Source: Verrucomicrobiota bacterium (GTDB taxonomy: Bacteria; Verrucomicrobiota; Verrucomicrobiia; Limisphaerales; UBA1319). Taken from it: a stretch of DNA of 64,000 nucleotides. The first letter of the stretch is position 1. Each line of letters begins with the position of its first letter. The position numbers were made by a program, and so were the translations under genes. Shown one piece after another: positions 42,734-51,812 of this stretch. The stretch is from positions 27,808-91,807 of the forward strand of contig JAKLHY010000026.1 in the NCBI GenBank assembly GCA_022709905.1. Direction: 5' to 3'. Under the pieces are notes generated by a model. The model did not search any database. It was not told the origin of the DNA and saw only the letters and a list, made by a program, of their open reading frames with translations.

Positions 42734-44671
42734 TCAGTTCCTGGCAATCCATTCGGGTGTCTTCGCCGGCTCGCTTTCGAGCCGATGCAACAACTGGTAA
42801 ATTTGCCGAGCCACCGGCGCGCAGGTGGTGCCCCCGTAATCGCCCCCTTCCACCATGACGACCACCACATACCGCGGATGCTCAAAAGGGGCATACGAGG
42901 CAAACCACGTGTCATGCCGCCTCAACCGTCCGCCCTGCTTGACCTGCGCCGTTCCGGTCTTGCCGCAGACCCGAAATCCCGGCACCGCGGCCCTGCGTCC
43001 GGTGCCATCCGAATCCTCGACATCAGCCAGCATCGCCTGCCGCACTGTCTCCAGGGAACGTTCCGAGATCTTCAGCGTGCTCCGCAATCGGCCCGCCGGG
43101 AATTCCACGCCCGGTTGGGCCGCCTCGGGATCTTGCGATTCAATCCGCTGGACCAGCCGCGGCCAGAACATCTTGCCCCCGTTGGCCACCCCCGCTGTCA
43201 TGAGGGCAATCTGCAAGGGCGTCACCGTGATCTCCCCTTGGCCCATGCACAGATTGGCGGTGTCTCCATCCATCCAGGGATTCCCCTGAGCTTTGCGTTT
43301 GCGGGTGTATTCTTCGTTGGGAAAGTAACCGCGGCTGTCCTGGCGCAGGGGAATGTCCGCGCGCTGGCCGAAATGGAACTGGGCCCCCATCTCCAGCAGC
43401 GAGGCCAGCCCCGCTTGAAGGCCAAAGTGGATGAAATAGGAATTGCTCGACAACTTGAAGGCCCGCTTGAAATCGTAATCACCCGCCGGGGCTTCGTCAT
43501 CAATCGTGCGCCGTCCCAGCTGGTAATGCCCGGGATTATGGAGAATCTCGGCGGGATTCAGACCGGCTTCGAGGCAGGCCAGGCTCACGATAATCTTGAA
43601 GATGGACCCGGGCTGGTAGGTGCCATACGTGGCGCGATTCAGAATCGGCAGGGCCTCCGGATCATTGAGTCGTTCCCAATCATCCTGACGCAACCGCGGC
43701 ACAAAAAGGTTCGGATCATAGTCGGGCGCCGACACTAAAGCGAGGACGTCCCCGTTTTGACAGTTCAACACCACTACAGCCCCCTTCACTCCCGAGCCCA
43801 CCGATCGCAACGCCCTTTCCGCCGTTTGTTGCACCCGGTGATCGAGGGTCAATGTCAGGTTGCGACCCGGTTCAGCCGGCGCCCAGACATTCTCGGATTG
43901 CCGGTAACCCAGGTTGTTGACGATGACAAATTTGCCGCCCGCCCGGCCGCGCAGCTCGGTGTCAAACGCGCCTTCCACTCCCACCAGGCCCTCATAGGTC
44001 GCCGCCAGTAAGGGGTAATTGAAGCTCATGGGCTCATCCGCAGCCACTGACCTTGCCCGCCCCACATAACCGAGCACGTGGCTGGCCGTCGAGCCAAACG
44101 GATAATGCCGCAACGGTTGAACCTCCAGGTTCATCCCGTTCGGTTTTTCCGGTGTCTCCTGAAAGAGCGCAATCCGTCGCGCGTCCAAGTCCTCGAGGAT
44201 CGGCAGGGGCAACAGCAAGCTTTCGCTGAAATGCCGGGTGAAATCCTTCGCTGTCATCGTCAGCGGCTGCTCCAATAGCGTCCCCACGCGCGCCACAAGA
44301 TTGCTGACCACAAAAAACCGTGTCTCCCGCCCCAATTCATCCATCTGCGCCCGCGTCAGCTTACGCGGGCCTTTGGCCAGCCGGTATTGCGCCTGGAACT
44401 GTTCGCGCAGTTCCTCCAGGTAAAGCACCACCCGGTAGCTGGGACGATTCTCGGCCAGCACCACCCCGTTTCGGTCCAGGATTTTGCCGCGCAGCGCCGG
44501 CACCCGGACGGATCTCAGAGACTGGTTTTTTTGACTTTCCACATAAGCGCGGGACGAAAACACCTGCAGCACCAACACCCCGCTCAACAGCACCAGCATG
44601 CCGGTCAGGACCGCGACCGCCATCCACTGGAGGGTCGGATCGTTCTTCTTCAGCTGGTCAATCAACAACAT
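42734..44671 (-). CDS. mrdA: Penicillin-binding protein 2 (peptidoglycan transpeptidase)
   Basis: This 645-aa class B PBP is the transpeptidase partner of RodA. A short cytoplasmic N-terminus and one membrane anchor (AVAVLTGMLVLLSGVLVLQV) precede the PBP dimerisation domain (RGKILDRNGVVLAENRPSYR) and the transpeptidase domain with S356xxK359 (QPGSIFKII), SSN (KLSSNSYFIHFG) and KTG (CGKTGTAQV). The frame is open to 45172 across mreD in another frame; the ATG at 44671 lies just after the mreD stop and begins MLLIDQLKK, so it was taken. Confidence 0.95.
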   Translation of the reverse strand: MLLIDQLKKNDPTLQWMAVAVLTGMLVLLSGVLVLQVFSSRAYVESQKNQSLRSVRVPALRGKILDRNGVVLAENRPSYRVVLYLEELREQFQAQYRLAKGPRKLTRAQMDELGRETRFFVVSNLVARVGTLLEQPLTMTAKDFTRHFSESLLLPLPILEDLDARRIALFQETPEKPNGMNLEVQPLRHYPFGSTASHVLGYVGRARSVAADEPMSFNYPLLAATYEGLVGVEGAFDTELRGRAGGKFVIVNNLGYRQSENVWAPAEPGRNLTLTLDHRVQQTAERALRSVGSGVKGAVVVLNCQNGDVLALVSAPDYDPNLFVPRLRQDDWERLNDPEALPILNRATYGTYQPGSIFKIIVSLACLEAGLNPAEILHNPGHYQLGRRTIDDEAPAGDYDFKRAFKLSSNSYFIHFGLQAGLASLLEMGAQFHFGQRADIPLRQDSRGYFPNEEYTRKRKAQGNPWMDGDTANLCMGQGEITVTPLQIALMTAGVANGGKMFWPRLVQRIESQDPEAAQPGVEFPAGRLRSTLKISERSLETVRQAMLADVEDSDGTGRRAAVPGFRVCGKTGTAQVKQGGRLRRHDTWFASYAPFEHPRYVVVVMVEGGDYGGTTCAPVARQIYQLLHRLESEPAKTPEWIARN

Positions 44672-44673
44672 GG

Positions 44674-45240
44674 TCAGAAACGTCCCCGCTTGATTTCCCG
44701 ATCGGGACGAAAACTGGTTTGGCTCATCCGGCTGTAGCCAAACGACGTATCCAGGAATGGAATCAGGCGAAACCAAAACGGCGTTGCTAGCCCGCCCCCT
44801 ACGGCAACCCCCACGCCTTGCCACCAGGTGATCCAGCCCATCAGCGGCTGATACCCCAGGATCACTTGCGCCGCCAGCTCCACCATGAACGCCGCCCCCG
44901 TCGCCGCCATGCCGAGGAGGCATTGGACAGAGGCGTCCTGGTGGACAATTAATTCCCGCTGGCGATGCAAAGCGGCGCCCACACTCAGCAAGCCAAGCGC
45001 GCTGATGCCGAGCGGATTGGCCGATAAGCTGTCCAGACAGAGACCGCCGATCAGCCCCAAAGCGCACCAGGTCGGCCAGTCCGCCACCAAAGCACTGTAG
45101 ACCATTAAGGAGGGAAGCAGATTCAGCTGGAACCCCAGCCCGTATCTCAGCCAGGAGAGGTTCGTCTGGCAAAAAACCAGGAGGACCGCAAAACCCAATA
45201 TGAAGCTCAAACGCAAGCGATTCATGGCAGGATCACCCAC
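44674..45240 (-). CDS. mreD: Rod shape-determining protein MreD
   Basis: A 188-aa inner-membrane protein of the elongasome that bridges MreC and MreB/RodA. MreD is weakly conserved; the call rests on position plus topology: about five hydrophobic segments (LSFILGFAVLLVFCQ, NLLPSLMVYSALVADW, CALGLIGGLCLDSLSANPLG, LGMAATGAAFMVELAAQVIL, WWQGVGVAVGGGLATPFW) and the typical GLCLDSLSANPLGISALG, equivalent to the MreD GxxxDxxSxxPxG motif. The start overlaps the 3' end of mreC by 19 bp, and the mrdA ATG follows 2 bp after its stop. Confidence 0.9.
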   Translation of the reverse strand: MGDPAMNRLRLSFILGFAVLLVFCQTNLSWLRYGLGFQLNLLPSLMVYSALVADWPTWCALGLIGGLCLDSLSANPLGISALGLLSVGAALHRQRELIVHQDASVQCLLGMAATGAAFMVELAAQVILGYQPLMGWITWWQGVGVAVGGGLATPFWFRLIPFLDTSFGYSRMSQTSFRPDREIKRGRF

Positions 45241-46028
45241 ACTTCCTCCAAGGCACTCAATCGGGCCGACAAACGAACCCGAGCCTCGATGTAGAGTCCA
45301 AAATCCACGCTCCGGACTTCCTGCACGCTACCCACCGGAATTCCCTTGGGAAAAATGCCTCCCAAACCGCTGGTGATCACTTTGTGTCCGGCCTGCACCC
45401 CGCTGCTCCGGATCAGATGCGTCAGATGGACCAGACTGGCATCCAACGAGGGCGGCTCCGCGGGAGTGATAATCCCGTGATCTCTCGTTTCCTGGACCAG
45501 CGCGGCCGCCAGGCAGCTCGGATCGCCAACCAATAACACCTGGGATTGCTTGAGGCCTGTCCGATCCACGCGGCCCACCAAACCTTCGGGCGTGATCACC
45601 GCCAGATTGGTCCTCACTCCATCGGTGCTGCCCACGTCGATCAGGATCGAACGCCACCAGTTTCCCGGATCCCGGCCAATCACCCGAGCCAGCTTCAGTT
45701 TCCATGGCGCGGATTGTTGAAAGCTGTAATACTGACGAAAACGCTGGTTTTCCTGTTGGCTCTCTTCGAAATGGGCCAATTGAAGGCGCAACGACTTGTT
45801 CTCTTCCTGGAGTTGATGCACCTGTTGAAGCAAAACATGCCGGGGCACCACCAGGTTGCCGGCATGTTCCATCCCGTTTTGAACCGCCGAGGATAATCCA
45901 AACAAGGGAAGAAAAAGACTGCCGATCACCAGCTTGAGGTTCGAAGCCGTACGCGCCGGAAGGGCCAGCAACGCCAGCACTCCCAATACCAAGATCAGAA
46001 TGATTACTAATCGCGGCCTTTTAAGCAT
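45222..46028 (-). CDS. mreC: Rod shape-determining protein MreC
   Basis: The 268-aa product has one N-terminal membrane helix (LVIILILVLGVLALLALP), a coiled coil (about 65-95: LLQQVHQLQEENKSLRLQLA), and the two beta-barrel periplasmic domains of MreC (VIGRDPGNWWRSILIDVGST, the conserved DPxxWxxxxxIDxGSxDG element, then GLVGRVDRTGLKQSQVLLVG and GDPSCLAAALVQETRDHGII). It lies 40 bp after mreB and overlaps mreD. It recruits PBP2 and organises the elongasome at the periplasmic face. Confidence 0.93.
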   Translation of the reverse strand: MLKRPRLVIILILVLGVLALLALPARTASNLKLVIGSLFLPLFGLSSAVQNGMEHAGNLVVPRHVLLQQVHQLQEENKSLRLQLAHFEESQQENQRFRQYYSFQQSAPWKLKLARVIGRDPGNWWRSILIDVGSTDGVRTNLAVITPEGLVGRVDRTGLKQSQVLLVGDPSCLAAALVQETRDHGIITPAEPPSLDASLVHLTHLIRSSGVQAGHKVITSGLGGIFPKGIPVGSVQEVRSVDFGLYIEARVRLSARLSALEEVWVILP

Positions 46029-46068
46029 CGGTCACCCTGGCTTTCGCCCGGGGTGAACACAGCGGTCT

Positions 46069-47097
46069 TCAAGTCTTGGTTGAAAAAGCGACACGTTTAA
46101 GAAATTGAAGCTCCTGCAACACCCGGCCAGTGCCTTCCGCAACCGCGCTCAAGGGATCGTCGGCAATGTGCACCGGCAAACCGGTCTCCTCGGCGACCAG
46201 CCGGTCAATGCCCCTCAGCAAGGCGCCCCCGCCCGCCATGATAATCCCACGATCCACCAAATCCGCGGCCAACTCGGGAGGACAACGCTCCAGAGTGATG
46301 CGTATCGACTCCAAAATGCTCGAAAGCGGTTCTTTCAAGGCCTCGCGAATCTCTTCCGAGCGTACCGTGATTGTTTTAGGCAATCCCGCGCTCAGATCGC
46401 GGCCTTTCACTTCCATGGTCAACTCTTGCTCCAAGGGATAGGCTGAACCAACCCGAATCTTGATCTCTTCCGCCGTACGTTCACCTATCATCAGGTTATG
46501 GGCTCGTTTCATGTGCGCGACGATCGTCTCGTCAAACTCGTCGCCTCCCACCCGCAAACTGCGGCTAAATACAATTCCGGCCAGGGAAATGATCGCAATC
46601 TCACAAGTCCCCCCGCCAATATCCACAATCATATTGCCCGCCGGTTCGTGCACCGGCAACCCCACGCCAATCGCCGACGCCATCGGTTGCTCAATGAGAT
46701 AAACCTCCCGAGCGCCGGCGTGCGTCGCCGAGTCTTTCACTGCCCGTTTCTCCACCTCGGTAATCCCCGAAGGCACCGCCACGACTACCCGCGGCGCAAT
46801 GAGTTTGCGATGATGCACCTTCTGAATGAAATATCGCAGCATCGACTCCGTCACCTCGAAATCGGCAATCACGCCGTCTTTCATCGGACGAATCGCCACA
46901 ATGTTGCCGGGGGTGCGGCCCAACATGCGCTTGGCTTCCTCGCCAACAGCCAACACATTGGTCGTGCCCGCTTGAATCGCCACGACCGAAGGCTCGCGCA
47001 AAACAACACCTTGATCGCGTACGTAAACAAGAGAGTTCGCCGTCCCGAGATCGATTCCGATGTCGTTGGAAAACAGGCTCTTAAGTTGCGCAAACAT
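46069..47097 (-). CDS. mreB: Rod shape-determining protein MreB (bacterial actin)
   Basis: A 342-aa actin homologue that polymerises under the membrane and positions wall synthesis. The phosphate-1 loop is GIDLGTANSLVYVRDQGVVL, then EPSVVAI, phosphate-2 MIVDIGGGTCEIAIISLAGI, and the adenosine loop MAGGGALLRGIDRLVAEETG. Length and sequence are typical throughout, without insertions. It is the first gene of the mreB-mreC-mreD-mrdA-rodA-rng run. The 254 bp upstream contain the palindrome at 47254-47293 and end at the stop of the RND permease gene, so the promoter of the operon must lie there or within the permease gene. Confidence 0.97.
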   Translation of the reverse strand: MFAQLKSLFSNDIGIDLGTANSLVYVRDQGVVLREPSVVAIQAGTTNVLAVGEEAKRMLGRTPGNIVAIRPMKDGVIADFEVTESMLRYFIQKVHHRKLIAPRVVVAVPSGITEVEKRAVKDSATHAGAREVYLIEQPMASAIGVGLPVHEPAGNMIVDIGGGTCEIAIISLAGIVFSRSLRVGGDEFDETIVAHMKRAHNLMIGERTAEEIKIRVGSAYPLEQELTMEVKGRDLSAGLPKTITVRSEEIREALKEPLSSILESIRITLERCPPELAADLVDRGIIMAGGGALLRGIDRLVAEETGLPVHIADDPLSAVAEGTGRVLQELQFLKRVAFSTKT

Positions 47098-47253
47098 GAA
47101 TGTGCCTTAAACCATCCATAACTTATTCAGGCAAATAGCTTAAGGTCAAGAACATAAACAGCTCATTCGCAAAAAAGTCTTCCCGCCCCACCCCGGCTTA
47201 GATTGGTTCCCCCCCCAGTTTGCCACCGATATCCAGCCAGATCCCGCGCCCTT

Positions 47254-47293
47254 GGGACAAATTTTTGTTGCACCTGCAACAGAATTTTGTCCC
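47254..47293. promoter_or_regulatory. 40-bp palindrome between the RND operon and mreB, same core as 17661-17698
   Basis: GGGACAAATTTTTGTTGCA at 47254-47272 pairs with 47275-47293 at 17 of 19 positions around a central CC. The core TTGCACCTGCAACA plus outer TTTGTCC is shared with 17661-17698. Here it lies 59 bp past the RND permease stop and 157 bp before mreB. It could terminate the pump transcript, act as an operator for mreB, or be a dispersed repeat. The shared core in a quite different promoter argues against a plain terminator. The rest of 47098-47351 shows no ORF. Confidence 0.55.
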
Positions 47294-47351
47294 GGTCAGC
47301 ATCTGAGGTCAAATCTCTGAGCTATAATGGGTAGTGGATATTTCTGGATGT

Positions 47352-50300
47352 TCAGGATCCATGGGCCTCGACTGGAGTCAAGGCTTCGCAGGGGGCGGCT
47401 TGGGGCGGCTTCGCGTGGTCGAAATCCCGGGCGATGGCGCCAGGTTCTTCGCCTGCGTGTTTCTTGGCGATCAAGACATAGATCGAAGGAATAACCAGGA
47501 GGGTGAAGACGGTGCCAATCGCCATGCCGGCGACAATGGTGATCCCGATGGAATTGCGGGCGGCGGCGCCGGCGCCGCTGACGAGCGTCAGCGGGAAATG
47601 GCCGCAGACCGTCGCCACACTGGTCATCAGGACGGGCCGGAGACGAACCAGGGCCGCCTGGCGCACCGCCTCGACCTTGCCCAGTCCACTTCTCTGGAGT
47701 TCATTGGCAAACTCGACGATCAGGATGCCGTTTTTTGACACTAATCCGACTAATGTCACAAGACCGACCTGTGAGTAGATATTCAAGGTGGTCGTCCAGC
47801 CATGGGTCCAGAAAGGCGTGTTGGGATCCGGCATTTTTAGAAAGCTGAACACCAAGGCCCCAAACATCGCGAGGGGCACTGAACCGAGCAGGATGATCAG
47901 CGGATCACGAAAGCTGTTGAACTGGGCCGCCAGCACAAGAAAGATCAGCACCAGCGCCAGAGAAAAGGCCGGCAGGAACTTGCTGCCTTCGACCCGAAGC
48001 TGCCGGGATTCGCCGGTGTAATCGATCTTGTAGCCTTCGGGCAGAATTTGTTTGGCGGTGTCCTCGAGAAATCGCAGCGCCTCGTCGAGCGGGCGGATGG
48101 CGACGCCGCTGAGCTTGACCGTGTTGAATTGCTGGAATCGATTCAGGGTGCGGGGACCGGTCTTTTTCCGCAAGGTGGCAAATGTGCTCAGAGGCACGAG
48201 CCGGCCGTTGGGGCCTTTGACATAGGTCCGTTCGAGCTGGCCGGGGGTCAGACGTTCCACCCGTTTCACCTGGGGAATCACCTTGTAACTGCGGCCATCG
48301 AGATTGAATCGGTTCACATAGTTGCCCCCCAAAAGCGTGCCCAAGTCCTGACCGACCTGAGCCATGCTGAGCCCCAGGTTCGACACCTTGTCGCGATCCA
48401 TTACCAATTCGTATTCCGGCTGGTCCATCTTGGTATCGATAATGGGAGGAAAAGCGAATTTGCCGCTGGCAACTGCCGCCTGTTGGAGTTTCTCGACATG
48501 CTTTAAAATCTCCCCAGACTCGGCGGTTGCGCCGATGACAAATTCCACGGGGAATTGGCCGCCGCCGGGCAACGCGGGCGGTGTGGCGGCCATGGTTCGG
48601 ATCCCCGGGACGGTGTTGACTTTCTGTTGGACCTCCGGCATCACCTCGAACACCGTTCGCTTGCGTTCTCCCCACGGCTTGAGCACGACCCCGGCAAAGG
48701 CGTTGTCGGGAAATGAGATTTGAAAAGTCGTATCGGTTTCCGGCACGCTCATCAGTTCGCGATTCACCGCTTCCGTGTAATGAACCGTCTGGTCGATGGT
48801 CGAGTCGGCCGACGCTTCGATAATGCCCATGATGAAACCCTCGTCCTCGGTGGGAGCCAGTTCCTTGGGGGACAACATGAACATCGGAATGGCCGAGAGG
48901 CTCAGAACGATCCAGACCACGTAGACCGCCGGGCGGACCGAGAGCGTGTAATCCAACACCCGCCCGTAGGCCTGGCGCAATCTGTCGAAGCCGCGATTGA
49001 TTCGGCCGGTCAATCCATGCTCCTCGCGGCCCGCATCCAGCAGTTTCGAAGACATGTAGGGTGACAGGGTCAAGGCCACGATGCCCGAGATGAACACCGC
49101 GCCGGCCAGGGTGAACGCAAACTCGCGGAACAAGGATCCCGTGAGCCCGCCTTGAATGCCAATCGGCGCGTAGACCGCCGCCAAGGTGATGGTCATGGCG
49201 ATGACCGGGCCCACCAGTTCGCGCGCGCCCAGCAAAGCCGCCTGACGCGGCGATTGGCCCTCGCGGATGTGGCGCTCGACATTCTCCACAATCACGATGG
49301 CGTCATCGACCACCAGCCCGACAGACAACACAATCGCGAGCAAGGTCAGCAGATTGATGGTAAACCCAAAAACCTGCATGAGAAAGATGGCGCCAATCAA
49401 CGACACCGGAATGGCCACCAGGGGGACCAGCACCGACCGCACCGAACCCAGAAACAAAAAGATCACGATCGCCACGATGAACAAGGTTTCCGTCAGGGTC
49501 TTCAACACTTCCTGGATGGCATCTTCAATATATTTGGTGGCGTCGTAGGCAATCCGGCCGGTCAGACCGGTCGGCAATTCCTCCTGAATCAGGGCCATTT
49601 CCTTGCGCACGCGCTTGATGACATCCAGCGTATTGGCGTTCGGCAACGACCAAATGCCCATGAAGACCGCTTTCTCGCCCGAAAACCGAACTTCAGCCTC
49701 GTAATCTTCAGCCCCCAATACCACGTCGGCGATGTCGCGCAGCCGAATCAGCCGGTCTCCCGATTGGCGAATCACGAGTTCCCGAAATTCCTCGACGGAT
49801 CGCAGGTCGGTGTTGGCGGTCAGGTTGACCTGCACCAGCGCACCTTTGGTCCGGCCGATCGCGGACAGGAAGTTATTCGCGGCCAGCGCCTCCCGAACCT
49901 GGGCCGGATTGATGTTCAGTGCCGCCATGCGGTCCGGTTTGAGCCAGATCCGCATGGCAAAGGTGCGTCCGCCCAGAATGTCGGCCCGCTGCACGCCGTC
50001 CAGGGCGGTGAGGCGCGGCTGCACAACTCGCACCAAGTAGTCGGTGATTTGGTTCGCCTCGAGGATGTCCGAGCTGAAACTCAGGTAAGCCGACGCAAAT
50101 TGGGAATCCGCGGTCTCAATATTAATGATGGGCACTTCGGCTTCGGGAGGGAGATCGCCCCGCACCTGGTCCACCTTCGAGCTGATTTCCGCCAGCGCCT
50201 TGGTGGCGTCGTAATTGAGTTTCAGGCGCGCGGTGATGGTCGACAGATTCAGGGCGCTGCTCGACTCCATATACTCGATGCCATCGGCGGCGGCGATCGC

Positions 50301-50510
50301 CCGTTCGAGCGGCATCGTGATGAATCCGCGCACCAACTCGGGGCTTGCCCCGATATAGACCGTCCGGATGGTGACGGTGGCGTTTTCGTTTCTCGGGTAT
50401 TGGCGGACGGTGAGGGTCTTGATCGACTGAAAGCCGGCGATCACAATCACCAGGTTGACCACCAGGGCAAGAACCGGTCGCCGAATGAATAGGTCGGTTA
50501 GCGATTTCAC
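47352..50510 (-). CDS. Efflux RND transporter permease (HAE1/AcrB type)
   Basis: A 1052-aa inner-membrane proton-driven pump of the AcrB/MexB class. It has 12 membrane segments and two large periplasmic loops. The start FIRRPVLALVVNLVIVIAGF is typical; the proton-relay Asp pair is in GLVVDDAIVIVENVERHI, and the conserved GLVSKNGILIVEFANEL lies in the second half. The C-terminal tail of about 30 residues is unremarkable. It follows the adaptor gene by 15 bp. There is no TolC-type outer membrane factor in the window, so the tripartite pump must borrow one. The substrate range (drug, solvent or metabolite) cannot be inferred. Confidence 0.95.
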   Translation of the reverse strand: MKSLTDLFIRRPVLALVVNLVIVIAGFQSIKTLTVRQYPRNENATVTIRTVYIGASPELVRGFITMPLERAIAAADGIEYMESSSALNLSTITARLKLNYDATKALAEISSKVDQVRGDLPPEAEVPIINIETADSQFASAYLSFSSDILEANQITDYLVRVVQPRLTALDGVQRADILGGRTFAMRIWLKPDRMAALNINPAQVREALAANNFLSAIGRTKGALVQVNLTANTDLRSVEEFRELVIRQSGDRLIRLRDIADVVLGAEDYEAEVRFSGEKAVFMGIWSLPNANTLDVIKRVRKEMALIQEELPTGLTGRIAYDATKYIEDAIQEVLKTLTETLFIVAIVIFLFLGSVRSVLVPLVAIPVSLIGAIFLMQVFGFTINLLTLLAIVLSVGLVVDDAIVIVENVERHIREGQSPRQAALLGARELVGPVIAMTITLAAVYAPIGIQGGLTGSLFREFAFTLAGAVFISGIVALTLSPYMSSKLLDAGREEHGLTGRINRGFDRLRQAYGRVLDYTLSVRPAVYVVWIVLSLSAIPMFMLSPKELAPTEDEGFIMGIIEASADSTIDQTVHYTEAVNRELMSVPETDTTFQISFPDNAFAGVVLKPWGERKRTVFEVMPEVQQKVNTVPGIRTMAATPPALPGGGQFPVEFVIGATAESGEILKHVEKLQQAAVASGKFAFPPIIDTKMDQPEYELVMDRDKVSNLGLSMAQVGQDLGTLLGGNYVNRFNLDGRSYKVIPQVKRVERLTPGQLERTYVKGPNGRLVPLSTFATLRKKTGPRTLNRFQQFNTVKLSGVAIRPLDEALRFLEDTAKQILPEGYKIDYTGESRQLRVEGSKFLPAFSLALVLIFLVLAAQFNSFRDPLIILLGSVPLAMFGALVFSFLKMPDPNTPFWTHGWTTTLNIYSQVGLVTLVGLVSKNGILIVEFANELQRSGLGKVEAVRQAALVRLRPVLMTSVATVCGHFPLTLVSGAGAAARNSIGITIVAGMAIGTVFTLLVIPSIYVLIAKKHAGEEPGAIARDFDHAKPPQAAPCEALTPVEAHGS

Positions 50511-50525
50511 AGAGTCGTCCTGATT

Positions 50526-51737
50526 CTAACGGTCGGGAGGAGTGGGCGCCTGTTCGTTCTTGGGAGACAAGCTATTGTTCTCGATAACCGCCATTCCGTT
50601 GCGCAGCTTGAACAGACCCGAACTTACAATGCGTTCGCCCGCCTTGAGCCCTGATTCCACCGCCACGAAATCGCCACGCGCGCGATCCGTGCGAACAAAT
50701 TGCTGCCGCACCACCAGCTCCGATGTGGCGCCGTTCGTGCCCGCCTTCGGCTCGATCACATAGACCGAATCGCCATAGGGCGCGCTCAAGATGGACGTCG
50801 CCGGAATCACGAGGACCTGCTGTTCCTCGGACAGGAGCAGCTCGACCCGGGCATACATTCCGGGCCGGAGCGCCTGATCGGCGTTCTCGAGGGTGGCCTG
50901 CAAGCCGACACTCCGCGTGTCGGCGTCCAAGTCCGGATTCATCGCCGTCAACACTCCCTCAAACGAGCGGCCAGGATAGGCATCTGTCGTCAAGCGCACC
51001 CGCATGTCTTTTTTTAGACGCGCCAGATCCTGCTGCGGCAGCGAAAAGTCCACATGCACCGGCGCCAGCGATTGCAGGGAAACGATCGGCTTGCCCGTCT
51101 CCAGATACTGCCCGAGGTTGATCTGCCGTATTCCGAGGCGGCCGGCAAACGGCGCGCGGATGGTCTTCTTTTCGATGGTGGCCTTGATGGCGTCGGCACT
51201 GGCCTGGGCCTGTTTCAATGTCGCTTCCGCCGTGTCCAGCTCAGATTGCGACACCGTGTTCTCCGCCCGGAGGGCCTTTGCCCGGGCAAGGTTGATCTTC
51301 GCCAGCTCGGACTGCGCCTCGATCGACCGGAGCTGCGCCTCCTCGTTGGACACGTCCAGCAACACCAGCAAATCCCCCTGCGCCACGGCCGCCCCCGACT
51401 CGAAGGCGATCTTCTTTACGGTGCCCGGGATCTCGGGCGTGATCGTCACCCCTTGAACGGCCGTGATCGAGCCAATCGCGGTCAGCGCGCCCTGCCACCG
51501 GTCTTCGTGGACAACCACCGAAGACACCGTCTCAGGCGGATTGGTCATCGTTTGCGCCATTAGCTTCCGGATTTGCAGCGTCTTCACCCCGGATAATCCG
51601 CCCACGACCAGCACCAAAAACAATAGAATACTCGCGTATTTGCCTCTCATATTCTCGACAAACCGAGAAACCTTACGGGAACATCCGACCGCCTTCAAGG
51701 TTTTATTAGCAGCCTTGAAAACCGCAACCGGCTTCAT
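50526..51737 (-). CDS. Efflux RND transporter periplasmic adaptor subunit
   Basis: This 403-aa membrane-fusion protein connects the RND permease to an outer-membrane channel. One N-terminal membrane helix (ASILLFLVLVVGGLSGV) precedes the barrel-sandwich (lipoyl-like) halves: VTITPEIPGTVKKIAFESGA, GDLLVLLDVSNEEAQL, and after the alpha-hairpin (LRSIEAQSELAKINLARAKA), IRAPFAGRLGIRQINLGQYL, followed by the beta-barrel domain and PYGDSVYVIEP. The frame reaches 51824, but the ATG at 51737 has GGTGGAG at 5 to 6 bases spacing and was chosen. It is divergent from the 305-aa secreted protein gene. Confidence 0.93.
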   Translation of the reverse strand: MKPVAVFKAANKTLKAVGCSRKVSRFVENMRGKYASILLFLVLVVGGLSGVKTLQIRKLMAQTMTNPPETVSSVVVHEDRWQGALTAIGSITAVQGVTITPEIPGTVKKIAFESGAAVAQGDLLVLLDVSNEEAQLRSIEAQSELAKINLARAKALRAENTVSQSELDTAEATLKQAQASADAIKATIEKKTIRAPFAGRLGIRQINLGQYLETGKPIVSLQSLAPVHVDFSLPQQDLARLKKDMRVRLTTDAYPGRSFEGVLTAMNPDLDADTRSVGLQATLENADQALRPGMYARVELLLSEEQQVLVIPATSILSAPYGDSVYVIEPKAGTNGATSELVVRQQFVRTDRARGDFVAVESGLKAGERIVSSGLFKLRNGMAVIENNSLSPKNEQAPTPPDR

Positions 51738-51812
51738 GGGAACTCCACCGCCAGAACCAACCCGTTCTAACCATTGACATCTTGTAGAAGAGTAAATAGC
51801 ATGCTTTAGATT

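Noticed and set aside
44672..45172. 5' extension of the mrdA frame across mreD
   Set aside because: Same strand, different frame from mreD, which has good membrane topology; the PBP2 family start is at the ATG at 44671.
47322..47328. Perfect TATAAT on the plus strand between mreB and the RND permease gene
   Set aside because: No -35 hexamer at 16-18 bp and no plus-strand gene downstream; both flanking genes are on the minus strand.
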